A DNA stretch of 64,000 bases, from positions 50,937,864-51,001,863 of the forward strand of contig OV121084.1 in NCBI GenBank assembly GCA_921293015.1, read 5' to 3'. The notes under the pieces were generated by a model, which saw nothing but the letters and a program-made list of their open reading frames with translations, had not been told where the DNA came from and made no database searches. The stretch comes from Phorcus lineatus. Lineage: Eukaryota; Mollusca; Gastropoda; Trochida; Trochidae. A program made the position numbers and the translations under genes. Position 1 is the stretch's first letter. Each line of letters opens with the position of its first letter. Below, in pieces: positions 27,501 through 42,500 of this stretch.

Positions 27501-30500
27501 ATCAAGCAGGGTGTCCAACCAGGCCGCAGCAACATCTGCAATAAATAAAGTTATTGGATAATAATAATGATATTAATAACTGTTTACCATGTTGCTAAAA
27601 GCAAGTAAAGTTTGTTTTCCAGAGATCTTTCTTTTTCTTAAAAAAACATGTTATTGCCCTTTTAAACATTGCATGATTATCCCAAAACAGCCTACATTAA
27701 TCAACAACAAAAAATATTATTGACAAATTTGCCTTCAAGATTTGATTCCTGTAACTAAGTTTGGTTTGGCAAGATTAGTTCAACGCACTTGTAAGAAATA
27801 TTGTCTTTGAATTTTCGAGGACTGCAGAAAATATAATTGACTTACCTGGATCTTTGCTGTCGACGCTGGAGAGGATGGTCTGGAGAAAGGTGGATGCGTA
27901 GTTTTGGATGGGGATGAGGTCTCGCTGCAGGATCTGGAGGAATGCAGAGGAGGCCGCAACCTGCATCTCCGTTTGTGCCACATGCAGTACCTCCTGGTGA
28001 CAGAGAAACATGCTGTGTGTACTTCATATAAATGATAATAAAAATAATTACAATTGCAACATCTTTTATCCTGTCCAGGACTATTCATTATTACCCAGAA
28101 GGAACTGTATTTTCCAGGCAGGTTTGTACATCCCGTATTCAGGTGGTCGGACTGCAATGTGGATGCCCTACCCAAGGACACAACACAATGTAAAGCCCAG
28201 GCCACAAATATTTGTGTCTCCACCTGGATTTGAACCAAGGTCAATAGGGTGAGAAGCTAGGTTGCTAAGCACTACACCACCATGATCCAGATGCTCTACT
28301 TAAATTGATTTAATTCAAAACAAACAGTGGTGTGCAGCACTTCCTATCAAAAAGAAAACAAGGTGTAATTACTTCAAACAGTTTCAGTTCAAAACTGACA
28401 ATTGCATTCATATTTTTTTTATGGGTAAGAAGAAGTTAGTAGAAGTATACAGGGCAACAAACTTCATCAACAGTAGAAAACTTTGACTAGTTAATATATA
28501 GAGGGAGTTACTGTTCAGTGGCACTTGAGCAATATTTGGGCATTCTTCGGCATAAGAAGAGGGAAATTAAAAACATATGGTCTTACTTTTTTTCTAAATA
28601 TAAGGACACTATTACAGTTAGAAATTGTTAAATCTTTACAGTCAACTTCTTCTTTATAAGGCATCCTATTCCCCCAAAAAGTTTTCAAAAAATATTTCAT
28701 TCATTCAATCAAAAAGTAAAAACAATAAATTAATCAGAATTTCAACACTTTCAAGAGGAGCTCTTTTCCAGAAATTTTATGAAAATTATTATGAGATACT
28801 GAGAAACATTTCTCATAAATTTATATTATTATTTTATTTATTTATTAAATCCATGCATTAATCTGTATCAACGCTACTTAATCATTCTTATACTGGTGGA
28901 CAAGCCTAACTTCAGTGCCATTATATTCATGTGTAAATCATGCAAACAAAATGAATTTTTATTTCTTCACTAAAGTACCCAACATCAAAGAAACATAGGG
29001 CAAAAATATCAGGAGAGAAAAAAGATTAAATTGATTAATAGGAGTTACTTCATCACATGATAAAACTCAATCAAGATATTTTCATGGTTTTCTCGAATCA
29101 ATATTCAAAATTCAAAATCGGATCCATATAAATTTAGCTAATCAGCTTTAGCTAAATTATTGAATACTAAAAGGAAAAAATCATTTCATCATGATTTTTT
29201 AAATCAATGGGCAAATATAGCATCAAAACATTCTTCTTCAGTTTTCATTCATTTTATGCAACTGACTCAAATATCAGATTTGAAAGGATGAATTAATCAA
29301 CTTCTTGATATGATATTTGAAACATAAATTTCTGACGAAATATTAACAAAAACCAATCAGTCTCATAATTGTACTTTGATACATGGACATAGGTGACAGC
29401 CACAACTAGTAAATATAGCCCCTCTCTCAACTGCAATAAACATTGGTTTATCATGGAAGGATGAGAGGAGAGAGGATAATTCCGTTTCCTCCTGCTGATT
29501 ACAGAACTATACATCTTGCCTCAACATCTTGACATGGTCACGCTAACACAAAGCAGAATAAACTACACATTTCGGCTTAATAGCATCTGTTAATGTCATT
29601 CATTGGAAGCATTTACATTTCTCCTTCAACATGTGATTCTAACAGATTACAATTTCATTGGGAAGAACATTGATAAACAATGCCACATAACTATCTCAGA
29701 CACGGTCGGATATCACTTCTTTACTGCATGTTTGTCTGATCATTTAAACATGTCATCATTCATGGGATAAAAGTCGAAACATGAGGCGGTGTTAATGTGT
29801 TAGTTGCCTTGGAGCCTAATCTTTAAAAACAGAATATCATTAAACAAAATGTCTGCTTGTTCGTAATGTGCCTCAAACTGATCAAAATTTCATTAAGAAC
29901 ACTCAACAATGATGTGATCTTGGCTTGATAACAATCTCATCCATTGTTTGAACATGGAGATGAATCTACTGCATTAGGCTTATCAGCACATGGCCAATCA
30001 TAACTGGTTCTTTATCAATTGAGTCCAGGATTCAAAATTGTTTTGTTAACTTGTACTACTTATACATTGAGTCATGAACCTAACATCAAACATCAACTTC
30101 AATTTTATAACACAAAGCTACTCCTATCAACTGAATATAAAAATGAAATAGTTTCCAATTGGATCTCGGATGATTACATGTATACACATTTGATGATTAG
30201 CATAACGGTCATTGATATTCAATCTCAAATGCCTTTATGTTTAATATTCTAAAGGTTGTTTGGGCACATGTTTGTTCCATGCTGATAAGCGGAGTAATAT
30301 AAAACACTACAATTGGCCAAAAAGGTTTTAAGAATCAATAAGGACTGTTGCTGCCAGATATGCCTTGAGAGTTGAGTCTAGGCACAAGTTGATTATCAAA
30401 GTTCCTAGTGTGATTATAGAATAAACATTGCGCAGATCCTGCCCCCTTCAATACAAAAACCAGGGTCTATTGCTACAATACTTCACACATGATGATACAT

Positions 30501-33500
30501 ACTTTCATCATACCACAAGGCTCCAAGTAAATTGAAGCAACTGTGAATAGAGTCCCATAACTGTTTTCCAATCTTCCCCATCACCTAGCTGCCTCAATCT
30601 AGCTTTAAAAACCTCCAAATAACATACTCTATGCTCCAATCAAGTTGCCCAGGTGTACAACCCTCTGTAATTATTATCCAATTAAGGATTATATCGTTAC
30701 ACCAGGTAAACTTTTACTTCATCTGATGCCCAGGAATGCTATGGATGAGATTAACAGAACCTACAAGAGATCTCATGATAGTTGGCGCCAGTGTTTTTCA
30801 CAGGTAAAGAAACAAGCTAGTACATTATAAGGCCTAAACCTATTCAGTGCAACCTAATCAGATGGTAAGGAAACTATCTCACACTTCAGGGACAAAGCCA
30901 TGTTTTTCTATTCTCCCATATTTATAGAGGCTCAATCTGTTGTTAAGCTCTGTGCTTTTTCATAGCACCAATAAAACATAGATTCAGGTCCTAAGCCGAG
31001 CTGTTGATTTGACTTGGCTGATAGGAATTGAGATGTTTTTATCTACAATGTGAGACAATAACTGAAGCTCATCTGTTTTGCCAGCAGGCAGATACAAAGT
31101 TTTAACTTTCTCAAACTATTTTTGGATGCAACCAGTTGATTCAAAGCCTTTTTTATTGTTTCAGTTTGGATGTTTGTTGGAAGAAGTGTGTGTGTTGTTA
31201 CCATGGAAAGCTGTTGTTTTCTTGTGCTCTGGTACAAGACTCAACCAGGAAGAAATAGGCACAATACTCAGTTTTTCCTCGTTTTCAACAACTAATTCTA
31301 GAAGCATCATCTTCAAGCCTTAACAGATGTTCGACAAGAGAGCAAGGGAATCGGATGACTTTTCAAACTGAAATGACTGTCATTCGAGACATTTGTTATT
31401 AACTTGAACAAAATACAAACAAGTAAAGAAGTGAGCACAGCTCACATACCCCCGCTTCAAACTATAGTCTAGCTTTCTTTGTTGGTCTTACCCTCAAAAA
31501 GCTCACTTAGGGATCATGGTTGATAAGTATATTAAGTTCGTGAAGCTAGCATGTATAGTTTAAGAGATATGCTCATGAAAAAGCACTTTGTCAGATAGTC
31601 ATTGTTTTAGTAACGTTTCCATGAAAACCGCAAAAAAAAATTAAAAATTTTGGTCTTACCCTCAAGAGGAGCACCAATATGGATCATGGTTGACAAGTGT
31701 ATGAAGTTTGGTGATGATAGCATTATAGTTTAGAAGATATACTCCGGACAAAGGACTAAGTAATAAATTCACTGTTTAAGTCATGTTTCCATGGAAACCG
31801 CAAAAAAATAAAAATCATTTGTTGGTCTAACCCTCAAAAGGCACATCTAGGGATTATGGTTGATAAGTGTATGAAGTTTGGTGAAGCTAGCAGGTATAGT
31901 TAAGGAGATATGCTCCGGACAAAGGACTTGGTAATAGAGTCACTGTTTTAGTCATGTTTCCATGGAAACCGCAAAAAAATAAAAATCATTTGTTGGTCTA
32001 ACCCTCAAAAGGCACATCTAGGGATTATGGTTGATAAGTGTATGAAGTTTGGTGAAGCTAGCATGTATAGTTAAGGAGATATGCTCCGGACAAAGGACTT
32101 GGTCATAGAGTCACTGTTTTAGTCATGTTTCCATGGAAACCTCAAAAAATAAAAATCATTTGTTGGTCTGACCCTCAAAAGGCACATCTAGGGATTATGG
32201 TTGATAAGTGTATGAAGTTTGGTGAAGCTAGCATGTATAGTTAAGGAGATATGCTCCGGACAAAGGACTTGGTCATAGAGTCACTGTTTTAGTCATGTTT
32301 CCATGGAAACCGCAAAAAATAAAAATCATTTGTTGGTCTAACCCTCAAAAGGCACATCTAGGGATTATGGTTGATAAGTGTATGAAGTTTGGTGAAGCTA
32401 GCATGTATAGTTTAGGAGATATGCTCCGGACAAAGATTTGTGACGGACGGACAGACGGACAGACGGACAGAATGAACGCTATATACCCCCGCTTACGCTG
32501 TAAGGCGGGGGTATAATAACTCAAATCCTTCCATTTTAAAGACTTATCTCTAAAAGAGGTTTTAACATGAACTTGTTATACAAGCTAGATTTAACTGCAA
32601 ATGTTCAGGGCCTCAGTGGAATTTCTTGTCCTGGAATAAATCCTTTGGTTTCTGGCCTCTAAAATACCTTACACAGAATAAAAATGTATATCTTTATTTT
32701 CCAAAATCTGAATCTATTTCTAGATAGTTTGAATAGTTCATCACTGCTATCTAAATGATTTTTTAAGGTTTCCTAAAATACCTTTGATTTGGAATATTGA
32801 AAGAAAGCATTGTTGATCAATCCTACAATGAAAATCTAAATTTTACATGAACATAATCAGTACACTTGGCAGACAAAGGGTTAAATCTCACATGGATGAT
32901 TAAATGAAATGGTAGTAAATAACCAAGCCAACACATCTTATCATAAGGTTATGTGGTTTGCTCATTTCATAGGATAAAATACTCAACCATTTTTTGATAA
33001 CACAAACATATTTCACAAAGATTTTCAATCCAAATGTTATAAGCGTCGCTTCAAATTAAAGGGTTTTCCACTAACCAATAAGCATGTTAAATAAGCTAGA
33101 TTCTTGTTCTCGGTGTAAGGACATTTTCTTGGTAGGTGTAAGTGCAACCACACAGTGCTGGAGGAGTGAGAGCTGATGTGAGTGGTGCTACACTGTGTAA
33201 AATATTGAGTAGTTATTGTAAGAGTATCTCTCCACCATTCGACTGACTTCCTGGGTGGCTAAAGTGTAGACTTGCTAAATATCACTCTTTTAATATACCT
33301 AAATTTCTCTATCAATTCGATCCTCAAATTATCCAAATATTTTCAGAAAATGCTGTCACTTTCATAGGCTCGTAAGACACTATCATTGAACTACTAGAAA
33401 ACAGTAACTTTGACAAGGAGCCATGTCATTTTTACTGCATAGATAGATATAAACTGGAAACCGTTTGACGTAAAATAACGGCGTCAGATTACTAGTATCA

Positions 33501-36500
33501 TTTGATTGAGTAAAGTTGATGAGTAGACCCAAATTTAGCCATTTATGCTATGATACAGATATGAATATTATCGATCTTGTGTATTACTGATAAAACCAAA
33601 ACTACACTTGACTGTTTTATGTTGTCAAGAAAATATAATAAAATCCTTTTAGGAATTGCCTACCTTTTTCGAACTTTAAAATATTTTTTTCTCTTAGTAA
33701 GATATAATTTGGCTGAAAATAGATCTTCAAGACAGAGATTAAGTCCAGGTGAATTGATGTGCAGACAGGAATGCACCATCATGAACCAGGTAAACCTCAG
33801 GTAAACACAGGTATATGTACAGGTGTGGAAACAGTTACCTGTAGCTCGTTGCCTTGATGAGGTGTATGATTGAAACACTACCAGCGAACTGTTTTCATAG
33901 ATGAGGTGATTTAGGGTTCCCACTTTCAAGAATATTCACTTCAAAAATGAGATTGAAGGTTGTGAGAAGTAAACCATGGACGGATGCCACAGCATATGAA
34001 TGCATGATTTTGTGTCAGCTGTCTACAAGTAGAGACTAATGGTTACTATCAGGGCTGGAACATACTGTCTACTCTGCTCTACCAATCATGGCTTTGAAAG
34101 AAAAATCAGCAATTTCAGAATCTTCTTTTATTTCAATCAAACAAGTTTGTTAAAAGTTCTTGTAAAGGTAATCTAAACCCCATTCTTTCAATGTCAGGAA
34201 GAAAATCTTAAATGGACAATTTCAAAGTGAATGAAGCAAAGCCAAAACAAGAGCCTGGTTAAGACAGATGGTGAGAGGGAAAGAATCTTTCAATTACACT
34301 CATGACTTGCAGTCTTACCAAACACATAACTACCCAGAGTAAAGCAGTTTCCAATTTGCTATCCTACTTGCCATGTTTTGACAAATAATCCTCGCTCCAT
34401 TAGTCAGCACAGACTACATACAGAAGATAGTGGCATTCTCTCTGAAGCTACACACGGCACAGAGACTGGCCTAGTCACTGCTTGTCTCATCAACGTGTTC
34501 TACTCATATTCTTAGTATGTTATAGACTATAGTCAATTTACTGTACAGATATTTCGGTAAAGCAGTTGAAGTCCACTTGAACTACAAATATATAGAAGAT
34601 ATGTTGAGTGAAAGATAATAAATAACAAACTATAAAGTGTAAAATATTTTACTTATTATATACAGGAATAACTGAAAAAGTGGTGTTTTACATTTGAAAA
34701 TAAATGATTGACTGACTTTTAGTTTTGGTTTAATCAAGCATTGTTGCCATGTTATACCAAACAACCTCTCATGATGTCTTGTTGCTTGTAGTAATACTGA
34801 AGATAGTTACATTCAAATATCAGAACATTTCCTATTCCAAGAACGCATAAAGAAAAAGCCAAACTTTAAAGTCAAAATCAATTTTCTATTCTTGTAGAAA
34901 GTTTTTACTACATCTTCAGTCAGAACCCTTTAAGAAAATTACCAATTACAATGCACCGATGTCGGCATTCCGAGCTGCAGCTGCCTTTCTATTTATATCT
35001 CAGTAATTCTGTTTGTTACATATGACTTCAAAATATTTCTTCCATCTACAGACCCCACTGCCTGTGTCATTATTATTATTATTATTGCCATTACCAACAA
35101 TCAATCTATTTTTTTTGCCATCACTTTCAAAGTTAAGGATCATCTGCTAGTATTATTGCAGGGAGAAAGCCAGCAACACTATTGTGGCTAAGCGTTGTGG
35201 TGAAACCTGCGAGCAACGGCTGAAACTAGCGAACAGTGGGTGGTACTGTGTAGCATTGCACCCAAACCTTACTACATGTAGAACAGTTTTCTACTACAGA
35301 CAAAGTTGCCAAGCCCACGGCGGGATTCAGATCTGGGACCTCTTGATTCAAAGCAAAATTCGGTAACCACTGCACTATACTGCCCCAGTATGACGTGGAT
35401 TAAAACATGAACAATCAAATACTTGAGATACTCCAACACTGCAATTTCCATAAGTACAAATGAATCAGCATGGGCATAATATTCCTGAGGGCTAAACTAC
35501 AGGAAATATTGATCATTTTGTTTCCTATCAACATTAATCAAGGATCTCTGGATTTTGCCTTTTCAAGAAGCTCCAGAGATAACTATCCCCTGTCCTGAAT
35601 ATGCCATCATTATCTCACAATGTAAAACAAGAATACCTGGTCTATGTATATTTTCATCATATATACAACTGAAATGTAATATTTTAATGTCTCAACAGCT
35701 ATACAGAAAGTAAGGAGAGCAATCCAGCCCAGAATATCCCTTCAAAACATAACCATTGTCAGAACTCTGTCTATACTTAGATCTTATTCTTTCTTCCTCA
35801 TTGCAATAAATAAGAGCATGCAGAGAGAGAGTGAGTTAATTTGCCGATTCTCCCCTACTTCACTTATACAGATCTATCTTGGGGGAAGCACACTGCCCCC
35901 AGAACTGCCTTCCTCATCAACTTGTGGAAAAGTCTACAAACATGACGTAAATTGGGCTCTACTCCCGACAGAAATTGATTTATTTCTTGCACAAGGATCC
36001 TTTGAGGAAGCATTCATGTTAAGAGACATACAGGGCTGTAGTAATGATGCCTACTACTTGGTGTAACTGCATAGACTTCATGCTGTACCACTGTGGATAG
36101 ACGGGGATGATGGATACACTTACTAGTTAGTCAATGTTGATCACCCATGTGCAGTAACAACAGAGTCTCATGTACATGTGAAGTCTCACAATAGACAGGT
36201 ATCAGCATGCACTTTATTTTTTCAGTCAAAAGATAATTAACTTTTTTTTAATCTGCATTATCTAACTAGTTGTTCTCAAAATCCATGCCACCCTTGATTA
36301 GAGGATAGCTTTTGTGAAAAATACCTCACATGAACGCTTTCTCCAAATAAATATGAACACAGACTGCATATTTTGCTTAAACCAGGCACATAGAGACTGA
36401 TGTACCCTATGGCAAGTGTCAATAAAAAAACATATTTAGTTACTGTTTATCAAATAAAACAGGGTTAGCCAGCCATGTGGTCAATGTCAAGGAAAGGAAA

Positions 36501-39500
36501 GTCTCCAAAACATGATTCACATTTCTTGCATGCATTTCCCAAGACTTACATAATCAAATATTATGTAATTGTGTAAAACTAATGTCAATGAAATACCATC
36601 ACCTTTTTGACTTTTAATGGTGTTAATAATTCCAAAATTTGCAATGGCATGGTTGAAAATCATTATCCCACGTCACATGCTACTTAAAAGGATTGGTATC
36701 ACAGATCTTGTCACTGGTGATAATACAGTCGTAATTTTACACCTTAGATACTTCAACATTATGCTCTTATAAATCAGGTCAATAGAACTGGATACAATAC
36801 GATGACAAATTGTCATCTTGTCTTGGTAATTACCATTGTTTAAATTGTACTTTTACAAATACTCTCCAAATTAGTTTGGTCAACATCAACAACAACTACA
36901 ATAATAACATCAACAAAAAATATCAGCCTCAACACCAACAATAACATCAACATAACAAACATCAATATCATCAAATGATAATATCAATAATTGAAAATGA
37001 TGCTTTCAAAGACCTTGGTGTTGGTGTCGAAAATAATTGATATGAATGAATTACTGACACCTTGATCTTTACATCATTGATGCTTTTGTTATAATCTCTT
37101 AATTACCAACTGTTCTAACCCTTTTTATTTAAGACAATTTGAATTAAACTGACATGCCATGATGTAACTGATGCTGTTGTAATGAGATCAATAAAACAAG
37201 TGAAAATGGTTTCAAATCATCTTATCTTTCAAGTGACTGAACTAAAAAGCATATGTTTACATGGATCTAAAAATAACTAATCCCCTGTAAATTATCGATA
37301 CTATCACTATATCACTGACCAACAGATTTGTTATTTCCTTCATCAAAACAAAATAAGGCTTTAAGACAAAAACAATCAAACACACTTTCATCCATAATTA
37401 AACAGCTTAATTTTGACATACTGACATTAATGTTCAAAGGACAAAGCAAATGATCATAAAATCATAAGGCATTTATGTTATAATAAGGTCATTTGGATAT
37501 TTCTGAAATAAAATAAAACATTTTGATCTTTTGGAAAACTATCAACACTACTTACATAGTAACTTACAAGCCATACACTGAGCAAGTAGGCAAGGATATA
37601 AAACTAACAAAGATAGACTAAGAGATGGCAGAAAATCCCTGGATGTATCCACAATTAGCTAGGTAAACAGCCCTTTTGTTGTTGACTCTGGGCCGTGTTA
37701 TAGCACTGTCTCTGGACAAAGTGTCCACAATATTTACCGATACAACTCAGAAACTATGGTAGTAACTATTTCCTACAAGATATACACAGTGAGCAAGTAG
37801 GCAGGGGTTCAAATCTAAAACGAAGAGATGATAGAAAATTGCTTGATGTATCCACAATTAGCTAGGATGACAGACCTTTTTGTTGTTTGTTGACTCTGGG
37901 CCATGTTATAGCACTGCCTGCTGTCCATGTTTATTGACACAAGAGCAGGTTGGGTATCAACCAGAAAGACAAACATAACCTCTCAGTCCTTCAGTAAATA
38001 CTTACACCTTTACAGAGTCTTGATTTTCAATATGCGGGTTGGATGACAAATGTAGTCAGAGAGTATTTATACAAATCTTAAATACTCCACAAAACTAAGT
38101 TCCAAATTTTCTGTAAATTATTTCGTATCAAAATATTTTGTAAAGAGTAGATTAAAAATTACATGTACGGTTAATCATAAGTTCTTTATCTGTATTTACA
38201 CAAATGAACTCCCAAAGATCACAATTTGATTGTTATCCCAAACTTTTCTCTTCTAACCCAGCCCAATTCTGTTCACGATTGAATGTTTGCCAAGTTCTTT
38301 GAGACTGTCCCTGGAATATCAGTTAACTCTCGGCACAAATGAAACATTTTTTAATGAATGAAAGTCTTCAGAATATCTGCTAATTTGGTGTAATCTTGGA
38401 GAAACAGATTTCATGCAAATAACACATGGAAAACTCTGAAAGATCTGCTAATTTGAGTGAATTTGGAAGCAACTGGACTCATACAGGCTTTAATGAGATT
38501 AGTTAAAGGCATTGAGGAATTGATCTTAATGTAATCAAACCAAGCTGACCTTATTTCACTGCTCATTTGTGATTTCTTTTTATCTTCCAAACCCTGTGAT
38601 TATTTGATTTTGTCTCCAAATCCAAATATGAATAAGGGGAGAATGCAGAGATATTATTAGATTGCCGTAAAAGAAATACTTCCTTAAAAAATATAATTTT
38701 TGAAACTGTCAATTTCAATGTATTTTTTTCACTGATGAACAAGTTTCAGAAAGATTGTTTTTAATTCATGGAGATTAGTTAAAAACTTTTTATGTGTTTG
38801 TGGTGTAAATGTCAAACTTTGAGCAATGATTTCAGACTGTTTGTCAGAAACAAAGCCAAAGTGAACTCTTTGGCCAATTCAGGATTATTTTACATTAGGA
38901 CTGCAGCTAGTCAAATTAAAGGGAAGCGGCAAGGTAAATTGTTGTAATTCATTGCTGTGCAACCCATGAGTGTTGGCTGGAACTATTAAACTATAGGACA
39001 AAATTAGAACATTGCACTGCAACCAGTAATGTATGTAGAATTCAAGGGCTGACAGAGTTGACTAGCCCCTGGAAGGATTTGATTTGTGGACCTATTGCTC
39101 TGAAGTTGAATGTGCTAACAACAGTGTCACCCGGTAAATCATAATCAAAAAAGATTAAATCAACATCAGCGGACATAAGGTTTACACTTCAGTTGTAGAA
39201 TTTTTTTAAAGGCAAACCAAACTGATTAGCTTGAATACAGAAATCAAAGCTCTTTAACTAAGGCGGTTATCCAGGATTTGCTTGTGGTTGAATAAAATCT
39301 AGCCATGAATATGCCTTGACCACTGGTATAGGTCAAGATGGCGCTGACACTATGTAATCATTCTAAGGACTAATTACTCAGCCTATAATCAGCAGGATTG
39401 CTTCACCTACATAGTGTATTGCAGGAGACCGTGAGTAATGTGTATGGGAGGAATGTATATTGGTAGGTAACAAGACAGGGGAATGTTGGTACTGTGACTC

Positions 39501-42500
39501 TCACGGTCCGATCCCCCTGGAACATCACCTTCCCCATCACTCGGTCTCTTGGTTGGCAGCTAGTATTGCATACTGCATGGCTGTCATGTACCTAGATACT
39601 ACCATATTGAAACACCCGCAACTTGCATAAAAAATTATCCATCAGCGCAGTTATTAAGGGATTCTTCTAAATGTACCAATCATGTTGGTTTTGTGTACAT
39701 TGAACTTTTAGGAAGTATGATACTTTTACCATCAAAAAGGGGTCCAATCTGTTCAGATTTGGCAAAAATAATATTGATTACCTGAGAAAAACAATGAACA
39801 ACATAAATTACTCATTTACAATAACCCTTCATATCCAGGACCAACAATCACTACCAACCAACTTATTTCTCTGTGGTAACTTTAGACAGTAAGAAGCATA
39901 CTTTAAGATTACTTGCGTTTACTATTTTTAAAAAACCCTCAAATATATAACCTAACCTAAGGACAAACAACCAATGGTAGATTGTTTTGTGGTAGTTCTA
40001 ATATCAACTTGAGAATGGACTTGTCAGTAGAATACTTTTAATGAGCAGATGATGTGACATTTTTAATTTCAAAATACTCGAGTACCTCTCAAGAAACCTG
40101 AAGATTGACTACAGTTGTCTAGGGATGTTCTCAGTGAGATAATTGGCCATGTCAACACCATACCTTGAGTTGGTGAGCAGTTGTTTGGTACAGTATTCCA
40201 TCATGCTCTGCTATTGATACCTGTTACTGCTTGTTATACAGAATACTTCCTCAAATAACCTGGACCACCAAGCAGTAAGTAACCTAGCTATCTGTCCCTG
40301 CTCTAGTACTTAGTTAACTTCACAAGAGCACAAGAGGGTGAGTGAGGCAGCTGTTCTTCAACTTGATATGATATATATGTTAGCAACGAGAAGCTGCAAT
40401 ATTGTTCACCTCAATAACAGGCACAGTAGAGCCAGCGTATTATAGTAAAAACAAATATACAGGTTCTACTGTCACTAGAACAAGGGCTCACCCAGGATTT
40501 TCGTTTAGAAGTTGCAATTTAGTTAACTATTTTGAAGATTGTTTTAAATAATTGTGTGATTGTTTATTGCATTTAAGTTCCTTGCCCTTCACTTTCCTTG
40601 TATACGCTCATCATGTTTGATAAATAAAACTCTCAATATTTTGTATAATTCGAACTCTCTTTGGCAGAGTATTCTCACCAAACCCCCAAATCTGGACCCG
40701 CCAATGCACTAGAACATGACAATGCACTTCAGCACCACACATTGAAAGAGAGAACAGGTGTTAAGAGAGTATTTCAACTTATACTTCATATTCATCTTTA
40801 GTTCCTTAAATCCTTAGATCTTGCAGTGATGACATTGTCTGCTAGAATAGTATTCTCTCCTAACAAAACAAAAAATAGTTCATCAAACAACCATAACTGT
40901 TCCATGCAATGCAAACCAATGCAGTACAATATATGCAAAAGCAGACATGAGCTCCAGAAATAGCTGCAGTAGTGATAAAAATTTTGTATAGAGAGCTGCT
41001 TCCAGTTTATTTGATCGAGGAAAACATGATGTAGTAAGGAAAGGAGATCCATTGATAAATACTCAACATGAGATTTGTGTCTATGAATGTCTCTTGCTTG
41101 CGCTTAAATCTCTTGCATTTCTAATAAATATGACATTTTTTATCAAAAATCAATAAATGAGTAATTGAGAAGGTTTCTTAACACATAAGATCAAGGCTAG
41201 AATTCTTAAAAACAAATCACAATGCAAGACTTACTAGGCAGTGCTCAAGATCCATGAATTTTGTTACCACGTATGACTTGCCAGAATTATATGATATTAA
41301 TATTAAAGAACAAATTTCTATAAGCTTTTAACTGATGGTAAGTTTTGTTGCTTCATTGATATATAAGAAGAAGAAATTAGGCTGGTGAGAAGCATTAACC
41401 AACTACAGAACCCTGTACTCAGCAGGAGAATGATCAGGATATTCAATGTAGATCATCTAGAAAGTATTTCTCTAGATTTATAGAAACAATTTTTAAATTG
41501 ATTATGTAGAGTGAGCAAAATATAATTGTTTGAGAAATAAGAGTTGTACTTTTAAGAATTCAGAACAATTCAAAGAATGCCAAACCAACCAGATTCTTGC
41601 AGGTGTTTATACAGGCTGAGATAATTATGTGCTAACAGTAGTGCACAGGAGGAACCTGGAAGACATAAATACAGTACAGTACAGTTTGTATGACAAGTTT
41701 CCCATGAAACTGCTCTCTCCTTGACTAACTGTGAAAATATGACCTCATTTGTTGGTGATTTTAAATGTTAAGTTGTGTTAGGATGATGCACATCAATATC
41801 TTTTATGGAGGTGATAAACCTGGTTTAAAATCACAAGCAAATTATTGTCAGTTACATTAAGATAGCTGGTAATTGTAGCAAGTAAGCCCACACATTGAAC
41901 AACCTTTTTTAAGAATTACTTATACATCAAAGAGAATCTTGCAAGTTACTCACAAAGGCATTGGTGTTTGTCTCAACCTGAATCAAAATGCATCTTTCCT
42001 AGCCTCGTTACTTTGACCTCTTTTCCTTCTGATTTCATAAAGATATATCACACCTAGTGGCTTATTTACAAAAATTTACAGGTAGATCATCTTCCACATC
42101 ATCCACTTTTACATATCTGAACAAACTTAACAGAATTTCCCTAAGCAATCTTTCGATCATGTCAATTAAAAGGTAAACGATGTGAACAGATAATTGAGTG
42201 GTCAATAACAGCCCATGTAGATCTGCATACAGTAGGTAGGACAGGAGAAATGTGTACAGAGTTTATAATACTAAAGCAGCAAGATATAAAACCGTGTGTA
42301 TCCTATGCTGAATGTGCTCTTCCCTTACGCATGTTACTTTAATACCAGATCTGACAGGCAGTTGGTACAGGTACAGACTCGTGAACATGATAACATGCTG
42401 ATAGACACTTCTACCCACAGGTGGATCTCTTTCTCCTGTTTCTTCTGTTGGCTACTCTTCACAAAACTGACCAGACAGGGCATGGTGAATATGGAAGCAG

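Larger units (their letters stand above)
15681..27845. other. Introns between exons 3 and 19, general content
   Basis: Apart from the elements listed separately, these introns (about 300 bp to 2.6 kb) are AT-rich and hold nothing I can recognise. The longest, 24,895-27,461, contains several chance open frames of 60-90 codons on both strands with no protein similarity. Confidence 0.55.

Noticed and set aside
27780-28244. 154-codon minus-strand open frame over exon 3
   Set aside because: It reads exon 3 in the wrong frame and runs on through the intron into the SINE. The true frame of exon 3 matches PPP4R4.
32295-32516. Open frame with TDGQTDR repeats (and its equivalents in the 20.3- and 46.0-kb elements)
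   Set aside because: It is a translation of the GACG/GACA microsatellite and hairpin of the Helitron-like elements, not a gene.
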